In this document: piece after piece, positions 1 through 11,999 of the stretch
Layout: each line of letters begins with the position of its first letter
Position numbering within the stretch: the stretch's first letter is position 1
Source: Macropodus opercularis
Taxonomy: Eukaryota > Chordata > Actinopteri > Anabantiformes > Osphronemidae
Length of the DNA stretch: 64,000 bases
Assembly: GCA_030770545.1 (NCBI GenBank)
Contig: CM061109.1
Location: 14,182,001-14,246,000, forward strand
Direction of reading: 5' to 3'
Program-made: the position numbers and the translations under genes
The notes under the pieces: model-generated
The model's input: the letters and a program-made list of their open reading frames with translations, nothing else
Told to the model about the DNA's origin: nothing
Database searches by the model: none

Positions 1-1162
1 TAGAACATTTTACCCCTGAATGTGTGTGTGGTCTTTAAATTGAGCAATGGCTGCTGTGTGAAATTTAAGCTGATTGTGTACCGTCTGCAGAATAATTGTG
101 TGTTTCAGTTTTCATTCCACACTTTGCTGTCATATCACATTGGATCGCAGAACAGAAGCATGTCAAGCATGGTTATAAATAAATACACACTCAAATCGCT
201 GCTTTAGGAATCAATGATCAGTCTAGCGCTCCTTTAAAGAGCCTCCACTCAATGTGTTTTTGTATGTAAAGGTTAGTCTAATCAGTGTAAATTGGACACA
301 CGGGCCTCCTCTCTGCCCAGCCACTCCACTCCCACTTGTCTTGCAGAAGCCAGACTCCGCTCATGTGTAGTAGTGATCTGTGACCCTCATAGTTGTAAAT
401 CACTTGTCCTCTAGGCCACTGAGAGACAATTGTTGCTGCTGTAGCAGTAGTCGTCATATTCGTCTGGTTTCTCGTGACACCCCCGCCCCCCCGTCGCCCC
501 CCAACACTCCACCTCCTTCTCCCCAGGGGAGCTCTGGAGCCAGTTATAATGTTGAGTGTTTTGGAAGAGCTCCTAAATATTTTCAGGATGACAACGTAAT
601 CTCACTGACTGGTCCACTCTCAAAAAGGATTCACATGCAGTTCTTGTCCTCACTCATCAACACACAAGCAGAAATGCAGCCATTACTTTGAGCTGCAGCA
701 CTTCACTGCTAGATACACCTATAATGTCATGGTCGTGCCTGGTAATATTACATCCCCCTGATCCTGTAGTAGACTTAACCCACCTGATGATGGAGGTTTA
801 GGACGTTTATTACTGAAATAATGAAATGATCGTAACCTTTACTAATGTTTTTCCAGAAGTGCATCATATGAATATTTATCTTCGTTTAACAGAAAAATAA
901 ATGTTTACATTTTGCAAGTTATATAACGGTGGTGCGATTTTCTATGTGTTCCCATTGTAACATGTCACAAAATGTGCTGTGACAAACACTGAGCATTTTT
1001 GCAGAAACACTGAAATGTATTTCAAGCTGGAAAAGCAAAGAGCAGTCAAAGTAGATCGGTAGATTGATGCTAAGAGATTGTGGGTGAAGTGTGACTTTAA
1101 ATTGGACCGGACCACTTTTCCAGTTTTGCTAACTTTCCTTTTTCTCTCTGTTCTCCTAACAG
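1..1162. other. Non-coding sequence upstream of the first bcl9 coding exon
   Basis: No coding exon is supported here. The stretch is probably an intron in the 5' leader of bcl9. A pyrimidine-rich tract ending in an acceptor-like CAG lies near 510-525 and could open a non-coding leader exon, but nothing else supports it. A clearer acceptor, TCCTAACAG, ends at about 1162, and the exon that follows carries the bcl9 start codon. Confidence 0.4.
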
Positions 1163-1264
1163 TGTGCCCAAGGGCCGTTGAAAGCCCCCTTGGGGGAGTT
1201 TCATAAATACACACTGAAGAAGAAAGACTCCTGGACTATTGTTATTGTTTTTACACATTCTCTC

Positions 1265-1321
1265 TCACACACACACTCACACACACACCCACACACACAC
1301 ACACACACACACACCCACACA
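1265..1321. repeat. CA/CACACC microsatellite in the bcl9 leader exon
   Basis: A run of AC dinucleotides with a few CCC interruptions lies inside the exon that also carries the bcl9 start codon. It falls just upstream of an in-frame ATG at 1340, so it would be in the mRNA leader. Length changes here would not affect the protein if translation starts at 1340 or 1580. Confidence 0.9.
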
Positions 1322-1579
1322 AACAAGGACATAGAGAGAATGTTGGAGGTCCAAGAGGAGAGGCCAGCGGCGGCAGGTACAGCAGCGACACATTTCAACA
1401 AGAAGGAACGAGGGAAGAAAGAGCGAGAGGAGGCCAAGGACAGTCGGGGAAACCTCTCAAACATTGGGAATCCTGTCCCTGGCTCTAGGAACGTGCGTGC
1501 AAAAGCACCGCTCTCACACACAGGCAGCCCTCACCAGCTTATCACTCCACCCTGTTCTGTAGTCCTGGGAGCCCCATCA

Positions 1580-4500
1580 ATGCACTCCAATAGGCTAAAG
1601 AACTCCCCGTCCACCAACACACAGAGGTGAGTTTACACAGACGATAAATCCAGTGCAGTGGTACTGTCACTCAATGCACAGGTGCTAGTGATGACTAGCA
1701 GCTGAGTAGTTACAGAGTGATCCGTGTACTTGTTCCACAGGTCGAAACTCTTACATCTTAGCAGTTGTGAAGTCCATAATGTGCTGACTTTCGAATTTTG
1801 AAAAAAGCTGATCAGGAGCAAATCTACAGAAGACTTCAACCACAGCCCTTATACAGCATTTTTCATACTTTATTAATTCCTGTGGGAAAATGTGACCCAT
1901 CCCACATATCTATGTACAGTGAGCATTTCTAAGGCAAGTGAACTGGGCAGTGGCAGAAGGCTTTACTGTGGAAAATGTGTGCAGCACAGGTGTAATTCAG
2001 GTCCACCTCTCTCCTGTTGTTTTACCTGAAGGGTCTTGATGTGCGATTGTGGTTGTAGGGTCAGGGAGTACACTGTGCTTGGACATTTTCCCTGCTGACT
2101 CATGCTTCTGGAGCCTCTGGAAACGGCTGCCTGGACTGCCAAAATTCTGGCTTTCCCCTCTTTTCCTACTTGCTGTGCGTATGTTCATACACTAGGCTGC
2201 CGCTGTCCTCTTTGCACATGTTGGTATTTGTTTCATCCTACTTGAGTATGTGTACGTATGAGGTAGAGAGACAGAAAAAAGGATTAGGGTGTGGTAAGTG
2301 AGTTTTTGCCAGTTGGATGTGTCCTGCTTTCATGAACTACTCTCTCATAACTAGTAGCAGTCATTTCTAAATGGCCTGTGTTCTGAGTCTGTTATGTTCG
2401 TAGATGCGTGGCACTAATATGGGGTGTCGTGGGTTTACCCCATGTTTTTATGTCAATTTTTTTAATGGTCATTTGTTAGCGAAGCTGCTTTGCCATGTTT
2501 TCATGAAATAAAATATAAACGTCTATTGCCAAAATAATCATGCTTGTGTTGTTTCTCTCTTTCCACTAACAGCCCTAAACCTAAGACGGAGGCCATGGTA
2601 CGATCACCTCCCGTCATGTCCCCCTCCACTGCCTCCCAGATGGACTCTAAAATGCCCAATCAGGGTAAAGCTGGGAACACCGCCAACCAATCACAGCCCT
2701 CGCCCTGTGATCCCAAAACCATGGGTACCAAAGGGGCTCAGAACGTGGCAGGGGGCATGGGGCTGAAAAATGGCCAGGGTCTAACCTCTGGCCCAAGCTC
2801 CAAGGTTAAAGTCAAAAGGGAGAGAAGCACCTCAGTGGAGTCATTTGAACAACCAGAAAGCGGCACACCCACCAGTGAAGAAAAGGGTAACAATCACTGT
2901 AGCCAGTACTTATTATTGAGACTGTCTAGCTGATAACTGGAGTCAGACATAGTGAAGTTGTTGTTGCCAAATCAGTGTAGATGTGCATGAATGAAAGTCT
3001 GAGACTATGATCAGTTTTTAAAAATTTTTACGAATATAATAAAAGATTTAAATACGGTTGGAATGTGAGTTTTAGGCACATTAGTTTAAAGCTGTCTTTT
3101 CAGAACTTATTACCAAATGTTCTGTCTGTAATGAAATGCTTTGCACTACTTCCTATAGAAACATTAGCTACAGTACTTTACAGTTTGTAAGGTTCTGTTC
3201 ATGTGTTGGTTATGCTCATATTGTTGCTATTGAAGCTATCATTCATCCCTGCTTAATGGAGCAGAAAACAGATTTTTCCTAATTGCAGCCCATGGTTGGT
3301 TGTTATGTTTCTTTTATTGCACACCACTGTATAACGTTTAATTAATGGTGTACATATTTTTGCTTTCACTACACAAGCTGTTTAGAGAAGACCATTGGAT
3401 ATCTTTAAAATGCTCAAATATAAAAGTAGTTTCAAAGTCTTTGTTACCCAAGCTGATAAACCAAAACTCACTGATGGGCGTGTGTGTCTGTACAGACAGC
3501 AGCAGGGCAAAGAGGATGTGTGTGGCAGAGAGGAGACAGCCATACAGTGGAGCTGACTGGTGCTCTGGGGGAGAAAGTGACGAGGATGACAAAGGATTCT
3601 TCAGTGAGTGATTGTGTACATGCACACGTGTAGCAGTCCCTCTGCTGATCAACACCCAACATTGCCCATAAGCCTATGCTGCTCTTAAAACCAAGGCGTC
3701 CTGTGTTGTCTTCCTGCAGACTGTAACTCAACTGATGTGAAGCCCCAGGACTCTGTCTCACATTCTACCTCCAATGCTGGACTCAGTCGCTCCTCCACGC
3801 CGTCCCACAACACACTGGGAGGCCAGGGCTCCACAACAGAACCTGGCAGTGGCCAGAAGCCAGGCTCAAAACTTGTTTATGTCTTCACCACGGAGATGGC
3901 CAATAAGTAAGAAAGCTAAGATCTATTTGTATATTTGGTGGTATCTAGTATCTTCCAACCCTATATATGGCAGACATATATTATATTATACTGTATAAAA
4001 TAACAAATAAATAATATTTATTAATGTCTCTAGATGCATCTCTGTTGCATTGGTGCAATATATACGTAGGTTTCCCTAGATTTCTTCTTTCATTTGCTTA
4101 TATTGTGTTTATTTTCATGTCCGTATATACTGTAATTAGGTGGCTGGTACTAAAGCCAGTCTAAACTGTGATTGGTTACTGATTGAATGGGCTGTCCTGA
4201 TTCTGTCTTATACAACGATTATTTATTTATTTCTACATATATACATGTATTTACCTATTCATTTATTTTTTCACTCCACTCCTCAATTTCCTTAAAGCAT
4301 TTTAGCCTTTTCTATAATCACCTGCCATCAAAACTCAAGTTCAAACCCAAAGCTATATATATGCTCAACTAGTTACAGGCTTTTTATTTATTCTCTCTGC
4401 TTAGGACACTGACCCTGACAAGTCTCCGTATTGAAGTATTAAGTCCATTGCCACCAGACTCCTGACTTGTTCTCGTAACGCCCAAAGATATTTGGTTGAC

Positions 4501-7500
4501 AGACCTGTCATTTTCTTTCAAGCATTTAAAATGTTCAGATAAATCACAGGCTTTAAAATTCAGGGATCTGTTACAAGGTTCAAGCCCACTTCCTCAAGAG
4601 CACCATCGTGTTCTCTAAACCCCTACGCTATATTGGCTCAGATTAACACTGCCTGGTGGGAATTAGAGATCAAAGATGTGGAGTGAAAAGTGTGTGTGTG
4701 CAATAGTTTGCGTAGTCTGTTGACCTTGGTTTCATCTTCATGGTACCATCTAGTAGTCATTCATCCAGCTCACCGTACCTTAAATGCACAATCTCACACT
4801 TGAACATACAGACTTATTTTCACTGATGACTGACATCTGACTGTCTACCTTCCTTTCTTGTCTTCAGGGCAGCTGATGCAGTTCTAACTGGCCATACAGA
4901 AAACATCATCGCATTTCACATGAAAAACATCTCCAACAGCAAGGACAAAGCTCACCTTCTTCTGGTAAATATGCCATTTTCAAAATATGAGTGTATATAC
5001 ACCAACAGCTTGCATGAATGTGTCATAACTTTGTTTTCCACTTGTCTCTTACTGTTAAAGAACAATGCAGCAAGCGCCCTTCGGAATGACTCCAAGCCTT
5101 CCCAACAATCCACGTCCCATGCCCAAGATCAGAGCCACCAGCCTGGAGCCAAGCCATCCTTACCTGGCATGGCAGAGCCAGCCCTACCCCAGCCTTCAAG
5201 CCAAGGGAGCCAACCTGGCACTCTTCCACAAGAAGGGTCATCAGCTGTAACCCTGGAATCCAAAACTCTTCCAGGCAGTAGCCCCAGTAACACTACAACT
5301 CCAGTTGATCAGGCACCTGTCACACAACCTGAGGCAGGCCTTAACCCTCCAACAACAGTGGAAGGAGGGCAGGGTGGAGGCTCTGGTGGAGCAGGTCTGA
5401 CACCTCAGCAACAGCAACAACAACAGCAGCTAGCCCAGGAATTGTTGAACATGGAGGCCAACACAGAGGGTCTTTCACAAGAACAGTTGGAGCATCGCCA
5501 GCGCTCCCTGCAGACCCTGCGAGATATCCAGCGCATGCTTTTCCCTGATGACCGTGATGCCCCACCAGCGGGACCCCCACAATCTCATGCTGGACCGCAC
5601 GAAGGCGGGCCTGATGGTACACCCCGGAGGCCTGAACAGGGCCCCCTGCAGGCTATGATGGCACAGTCTCAGAGCCTTGGTCCACCAGGCGGGCCAGGAG
5701 GCCCTCGTCCACAAGGTCCTCCTTTTGGTCCACCCCATGGGCCCAGAGACATGCCTACATTTCCACAGGATGAAATGGGTCCACATATGGGAGTTCCAGG
5801 GAGTTGTGGAGAAGGAGATCAAATGACTCCAGAACAAGTGGCATGGCTAAAGCTACAGCAGGAGTTTTACGAAGAGAAAAGGAAGAAACAAGAAATGCAG
5901 CACCGTCCACTTCCTCCGGACATGATGATGCACCCTCATGGTCCACGTGGCATGATGCGAGGGCCCCCACCACCTTACCAGATGGGCCCAGGAGAGATGT
6001 GGGGAGGACCAGGTGGTCCGCCCGAGCACTATCAGGAGCGCATGGGCATGGGCCCCGGGCCCGGCCCGGGCCCCAGGGGTATGCCCCCTCATATGCAGAG
6101 GATGCCTGGCTTCTCTGGTATGATGAATCCTGAGATGGAGGGACCCCCAAGACCTGGAATGGGCTGGCCTGATGACATGCCTCCACGGATGGGGGATGCA
6201 CGAGGGTTCCCTGGAGGACCTGGGGCAATGTTTGCTGGTCCTGGGGGCCGTGGTGAGCGTTTCCCAAATCCTCAGTCAGTCCAAGAAGCAATGTTCCACC
6301 AAGGAATGGGAGGAGAGAAGGGCCTGCCTCCTGGTATGATGATGGACATGCAAAGGATGATGGGTCAAAGAGGTGGAATGGAGCCTGGTAATGGAATGGG
6401 TATGTTTCCCAGAATGCCTGGTGATGGCCCTATGAGCCCATCATCTAGACTACAAGGGATGGCAGGCAGAGAAATGGGGCCTGAGTTTGGTATGGGACCT
6501 GGCCCTGGGCCAGGACCTCATATGCACCCTTCCAAATTACGAGATCCCCCCATGAATATGAGTCCAGATGATATAATGAGAATGAGAGGAGGTGGAGGAC
6601 CTCCAATGGAGAACATGGGTCCTCAAGGCAGACCCATGCAGGGGCCCCCATTTCCTGATCAGACACAGCCAGGAGAATTTCCTATGGGACCTGGGCGGCC
6701 ATTCCCAGGGGGGCCTCCTGGAATGAGGGGTCCACATGGAGACCAAGCCTTTGGTCCAGAGCACAGATCTACACCAACCGGAGGTAATGGCCGTATGAAT
6801 CCCCTCTCTGCTGGGGGTCCACAAGGCCAGAGAGGCCGCAAACCAGCAGATCTAACTGTCCAAGCAGGAGGGGGGAACTCTCCCAGTGTCAACCCTCTGA
6901 AGTCCCCTCCTCTAAGGCAAGTACAGTCTCCCATGATGGGTTCTCCCTCTGGAAATCTTAAATCTCCTCAGACACCGTCCCAGTTGGCTGGCATGCTTAC
7001 TGGCCCTACAGGCCCTAGTGCTCCTCCAGCTCCTCCAGCTTCAGCGCCAATGAAATCCCCCCACTCCATGATGGGATCAGCAGGTGCCTCTCCTGTTCAC
7101 ATGAGGTCACCGTCTCTTCCTAACCCTTCTCCTGGATGGGCCTCCTCACCCAAGCCACCCATGCAGAGTCCTGGAGTACCACCGCAGGGTGGCAAGCCTC
7201 CCCTCAGTATCACCTCACCAAACATGATGGGAGGCATGGAGCCAGGTATAACACTTATTCCTCATCTGTGACCAGCAACATTTTTCACTTCAGTATTTAA
7301 GTACCCTTTTTCCTTTCATCACATATGTATTTAAGTTTATCCAGTTAACTTTGCCTTGTTATGTGAGTGGATTTAAAATTATTATAACTATCACTTACAC
7401 ATCAGATGTTAGTCTTACTAATTGATAATATCAGTTTTAAAATATTTTAATTCATTCAAAATAGAGCAGGTGTACAAAACTGAAAATAAAATTCATATGG

Positions 7501-9276
7501 ATGCAGTCTATTAGGTGCAGGTGTTAATCCTCATGTTACTTACTACACAAAAGTTAAGGCATCTGGATGAGGGGTGGGGTTGAGAGGGTAATGGTCCAGT
7601 GGCTCCCTCTCATGGTCAATGAACAATTACCTAGTGGTCCGTGTGCAACACATACTAACGTGTATAATAATGTGTATTACTATTCATATGACTATTATCA
7701 TATAAAATCAAATAATTGTGTTTGCCATTTTTTCCATCTTCTGGTTATGTAATGTTTTGTCATTGTGTTCATTCTCTAGGTGGTAATGGCCCTCCCTCAG
7801 CCCCTCCCTCATCTGGGGCTCCATCAGGCCCCATGTCCCTCCCAGGTAACGTCCCATCTGGCAGTCCATACACCATACCCCCCGAGCCAACGCTATCACA
7901 GAACCCTTTGTCCATCATGATGTCACGCATGTCCAAATTTGCAATGCCCAGCTCTACCCCACTCTACCATGATGCCATAAAGACTGTTGCCAGCTCTGAT
8001 GATGATTCGCCTCCAGCTCGCTCCCCCAACCTGCCTTCAGTAAACAATAATGGTAAGTCTTTGCTTTTGTCTGTATTTGTCTCTCATGGGAGAAATTTGT
8101 GTTCTGTATTGAATTCCATGAACAAGTAGATAAATATAGACAAAAACATATTAACTTGGCCGTTTTTATAATAATTTTTCTTTATGCTTTATACAGAATT
8201 GTTTTGAATATTGTTCTTGTTTTGTCTTGCACATAGGAATGGCAATGAACCACCAAGGTAATCCACGTATGATGGGACCTGGAAATGCTGGACCCATGCC
8301 TGCTCTCAGCCCTCTGGGTATGAATCCAATGGGATCTCAGCCCCTCTCACATGGGTTGCCTCCACAGATGCCCTCTCCCAATGCTCCTAATATGGGTCCA
8401 GGCATGATGCCTCATGGCATGATGATACCACCAAATCCCCAAGATCCTGGTATGGCAAACCCTCAAATGATGCCCCAGGGACGCATGGGATACCCGCACA
8501 GAAGCCAGGGCTACCCCCTCACCCAGTCCCCTTCCCAGCAAGGCCCTTTTTCCCCACATAATGGTCCCGGTCCTCAGAGTTTCCCTGGCCATCCCATGGG
8601 CTTCCAGGGAGAAGGAGGACCTATGGGAGGACGAATGGGGAACATGCCACACGGGGGAGGGGGGGATGGAGGTATGTGCAAGCCTAATACTCCTGGAGGG
8701 CCAGAGTTCAACAACATGCAAGGTGGATTCAGTGATGCAGACCTTCACGAGGTGATGCGGCCGGGAGCATCCGGTATTCCTGAATTTGACCTGTCCAGGA
8801 TAATCCCATCAGAGAAGCCCAGCCAGACTCTGTCTTACTTCCCCCGAGGTGGAGGAGACAACCCTGGGGGGAAACCGCCACACCCTTCTGGCTTTCCCAT
8901 GCAGGGCATGATGGGTGATGGCCCCCCGAGGATGGGAATGTCCATGCAGGGGATGGGGGGAATGCCAGGTGGACCTGGTGGGGGTATGGGGCCCCAAGAC
9001 ATGCCAATGGGCAATCCTGGTCACAATTCCATGCGGCCCCCAGGTTTCATGAGCCAAGGCATGATGGGTCCCCAGCACCGGATGATGTCCCCTGGGGGTC
9101 CTGGAGGGATGATGCAGGGGAGACAAATGGCCCACCCAGGTCCTGGCGGTTCACCTAACATGATGATGTCACTGCAGGGCATGGGTGGCCCCCCACAGCA
9201 GACAATGATGATGGGGGCTCAGATGAGGCCACGTGACATGGACATGGGCTTCAGTCCGGGCCCTGGAATGTTCTAA
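1580..9276 (+). CDS. bcl9: BCL9, beta-catenin/Pygopus adaptor of Wnt transcription
   Basis: Nuclear scaffold linking Pygopus to beta-catenin in Wnt-responsive transcription. Eight exons join in phase: 1580-1626, 2573-2886, 3496-3603, 3720-3906, 4868-4964, 5061-7245, 7780-8052 and 8237-9276, giving 1416 residues (human about 1426). HD1, the Pygopus PHD-binding motif LVYVFTTEMANKAADAVL, is split by the intron after 3906. HD2, the beta-catenin-binding helix, lies at about 5470-5545 (EQLEHRQRSLQTLRDIQ). A third conserved block with PSSTPLYHDAIKTV is in the 7780 exon, and the C-terminal FDLSRIIPSEKPSQTL block is near 8790-8830. The large exon is rich in Pro, Gly and Met, with a short polyglutamine run near 5405-5430. 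The start at 1580 gives the MHSN opening that matches mammalian BCL9; an in-frame ATG at 1340 would add 80 residues. BCL9 is preferred over the paralogue BCL9L because of the conserved blocks and the acp6-gja5-gja8 neighbours. Confidence 0.95.
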
Positions 9277-10655
9277 TCCAACAGATTCTGTATCTAGAAT
9301 GTTCTTAGACATAATGCAAGAGTGGAGAAAAGATCATGGCATTTGCAGCGTGTTCAGAAATCTCTGATGGACTCGAAATAAAGGAAGTATAATACAAAAT
9401 AGAGGATGTGCCCAAAAATGAACAGAATGGAGCTAACCAGTCACCTAATTATGTCCTGTGGGAACTATTCCAATGGAGACTCGGGACAGGCCCGGATTGG
9501 AGTACTTTTGCCACAAGAACATTTAATTTTGACTCAAACTTCAGAATGTATGGGAGTGTTGTGCATCAATTTTCGCAAAACTGTTCTTGTGTTTTTGATT
9601 ATCTGACTATAAAGATACTGACTTTGACATCAAAGAGGAATCAACCTAGTCAGCGTGGAGATGCTACAGTATATGTCTACTTTTTTCAAATTTAAAAAAC
9701 AAATTTGTCATGAAAGTGGTATGGAACAAGAGAAAGGAATAAGAAGAATTTGTGCTTTGTGAAGACTTTAGTGGAACTCCATCTTGTCTCTCGCTCCATT
9801 GTTTTGACTGTTTCTGTACAGTATATACATGCGAGTGTGTGCGTGTGTGCTTGATAGACTGTATGTTTGTGTGGTATGTATGTATGTGTCTGTATGTATA
9901 GGCATTCTATCAGTGACCTCTCAACTCCTCTTACCCAACTTTCATTGGGGGGAGGAATGCCCCCTAAAATACTGTAATGTTTACCATTGGTGGGCTATTC
10001 GAATTTTAGTCTATTTTAATTTCCTTTGTAACTCCAGTGTATAACAAACCAAACTATGACCTCATTAAGATAATAGTATTATTAAAAAAGCACAAACATG
10101 GACCGTCTGCAGAAAGCGTCTTCTTTCTCTATTTTTTACCATTGAGAGCAACACATTAAGCGTGAGGATCCTGGCAGCTTTGCAGCACAACGATAATCTG
10201 CAGTCTGTTTCAACTTGTGGATGACATTTGACTTGGTGCTTCAAAACTTTCAGGACTCACTTTTTGCCAGCGTGAATAATACTGCTACTACCCAGATGTG
10301 CTATGTGTGTTCTTCTTGTTCCTGTTGTGTTCTGACTTTCTTGTTGACTCTGGGTAATAATCATTCCCACAGCAATAATCCCCCAATGGTCAGCAGAATG
10401 GGACAGGAGTGTCTGAATGCCACAGCAGGTATGCCAGGTATTATAGAACTAGAGCTACGTAGAGCTGGTGAAATTTAGTAAGGCAGGAGTGGTGTCCAGA
10501 GTGAGACACAAATGTAAAAGCACTGCTTACCATCCAGTTGACTTCCTCTCTTTTCTCTATTGTATAAGCTTGTCATGTGTTTCTCCATTGGCTTTGGTGC
10601 AGAATAGCCTACCAGGGCTGTGGTGATGGACTACAAATAAAAGATATTGTTTTGG
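9277..10655 (+). other. bcl9: Probable bcl9 3' untranslated region
   Basis: Non-coding sequence after the bcl9 stop. AATAAA signals occur near 9378 and 10636, so a short and a long 3' end are both possible. It contains TG-rich tracts near 9830-9900 and 10678-10705. No further gene is seen before the convergent acp6 3' end near 11.0 kb. Confidence 0.5.
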
Positions 10656-11014
10656 TATATACATGTTGTCTATGTAGTGTGTGTGTGTGAGTGTGAGTGT
10701 GCACGCATGCATGTGTCCATGTGGGTCTTGGCAAGTCACATCTAGTCAGTTATGTGAATAAGGTGCTTTGTCATGGTCTTTGTCATGCCCTGTAAAACCA
10801 GCTTACAACCACTGAAGCTAGTGCAAGGAGAACAGATCGTGCTAGAAAGCAGCATTGCCAAGTTGACACTTTATCAGGAGGCACTTTAGTGACAGCTATT
10901 CTGAGGACACCACACTTCCAAAATAGATGCTAGCATGGTAATGCATTTGAACTCAACACAACTAGTCGTGTTTTCAGTCGATATAAATATTACAGATCCT
11001 GCATATAACATGGG

Positions 11015-11999
11015 CCAGAAAAAGACAAAAGATCTTTATTTATGTCAAAATAAGTAGCGGGTCACAGAAAACTCCTGCTGAGGTAGTGTAACACAGTATT
11101 TTGTAATAGGAGTGTACTCGTGCTCACGTTATACTTCTCAACAAGAAGGCAGCCCATAAAACACACTCAAAGTATATGTTTGAACAATCTACTATTTGCA
11201 CCCATGTCTTGTAAGTATATGAAAATGGTAATATTCCCCATAATAATGAAATGACTCAGTATAGAAGCTCTGGCTGTGAACCCAGCCAAAGTGGCAGAAT
11301 CATTACACTGTTGTGAATACAAATTAAGAGGATTTTACAGAACAGGCCAAGTAAAATTCTGCTGTCAACAAATCCAAAACAAAGAGCGCCACTAATAATG
11401 AATTAGTGCTGCTACTAAGGATGATGTCAGGTGATAAAGTATGATTTAGTTTCTTCTTCTTCTGTCGTCAACACAAACATGAGCCACACCACTTCACTGG
11501 GTGAATGTGACGTGTCAGATTGAAGCTGAAAACAACATTTACTTCATGCAAGAATGACTAAAGCCCTGCTGGGAAATTACTTGACAACAATTATATTTTT
11601 TAAAGATGTTTGAAAGGTACTGAAAGACAGGCAAACATTGTTGACTGGAGTCTTGTGGGGTTTCCTAACAATAAGAAAAAAACAATAATCTAATTCCTCA
11701 TAATTTAGCCAAAATACTAAGGGTGCCTACGCTCTAAGAATCTGATATTAGGTAGGTTTTACCAAACATCCTTATGCACACATCCATTAAATACTTACGT
11801 ACTGATACGCAACCTTTTACTCCCAAGGTTACACTATTAGGTAACTTAATGAAATGTAAAGTCTAATATAAACGAAAACCTTTCCGTGGCAGTGGTAGTC
11901 TCCTGATGGTAGCTGGGTGCGTGACAGACGAGGATGTAAATAAATGATGCGTGAATGTCAGCTTGTAATGTCATAGACGTGTGTTTGTATGTGCAGGGT
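11015..11999 (-). other. acp6: Probable acp6 3' untranslated region
   Basis: On the minus strand this follows the acp6 stop codon at 12002-12000. An AATAAA signal (forward TTTATT) lies at about 11036-11041 and could set the 3' end near 11015. No coding potential is seen. The gene ends tail to tail with bcl9. Confidence 0.5.

Noticed and set aside
380..691. 103-codon frame with Pro-rich middle upstream of bcl9
   Set aside because: Pro run comes from a polypyrimidine tract ending in an acceptor-like site; no match to BCL9 and no phase link to the first coding exon.
1201..1521. Minus-strand 106-codon frame across the CA repeat
   Set aside because: Shadow of the bcl9 leader exon and the microsatellite; Cys-Val repeats come from the GT dinucleotides.
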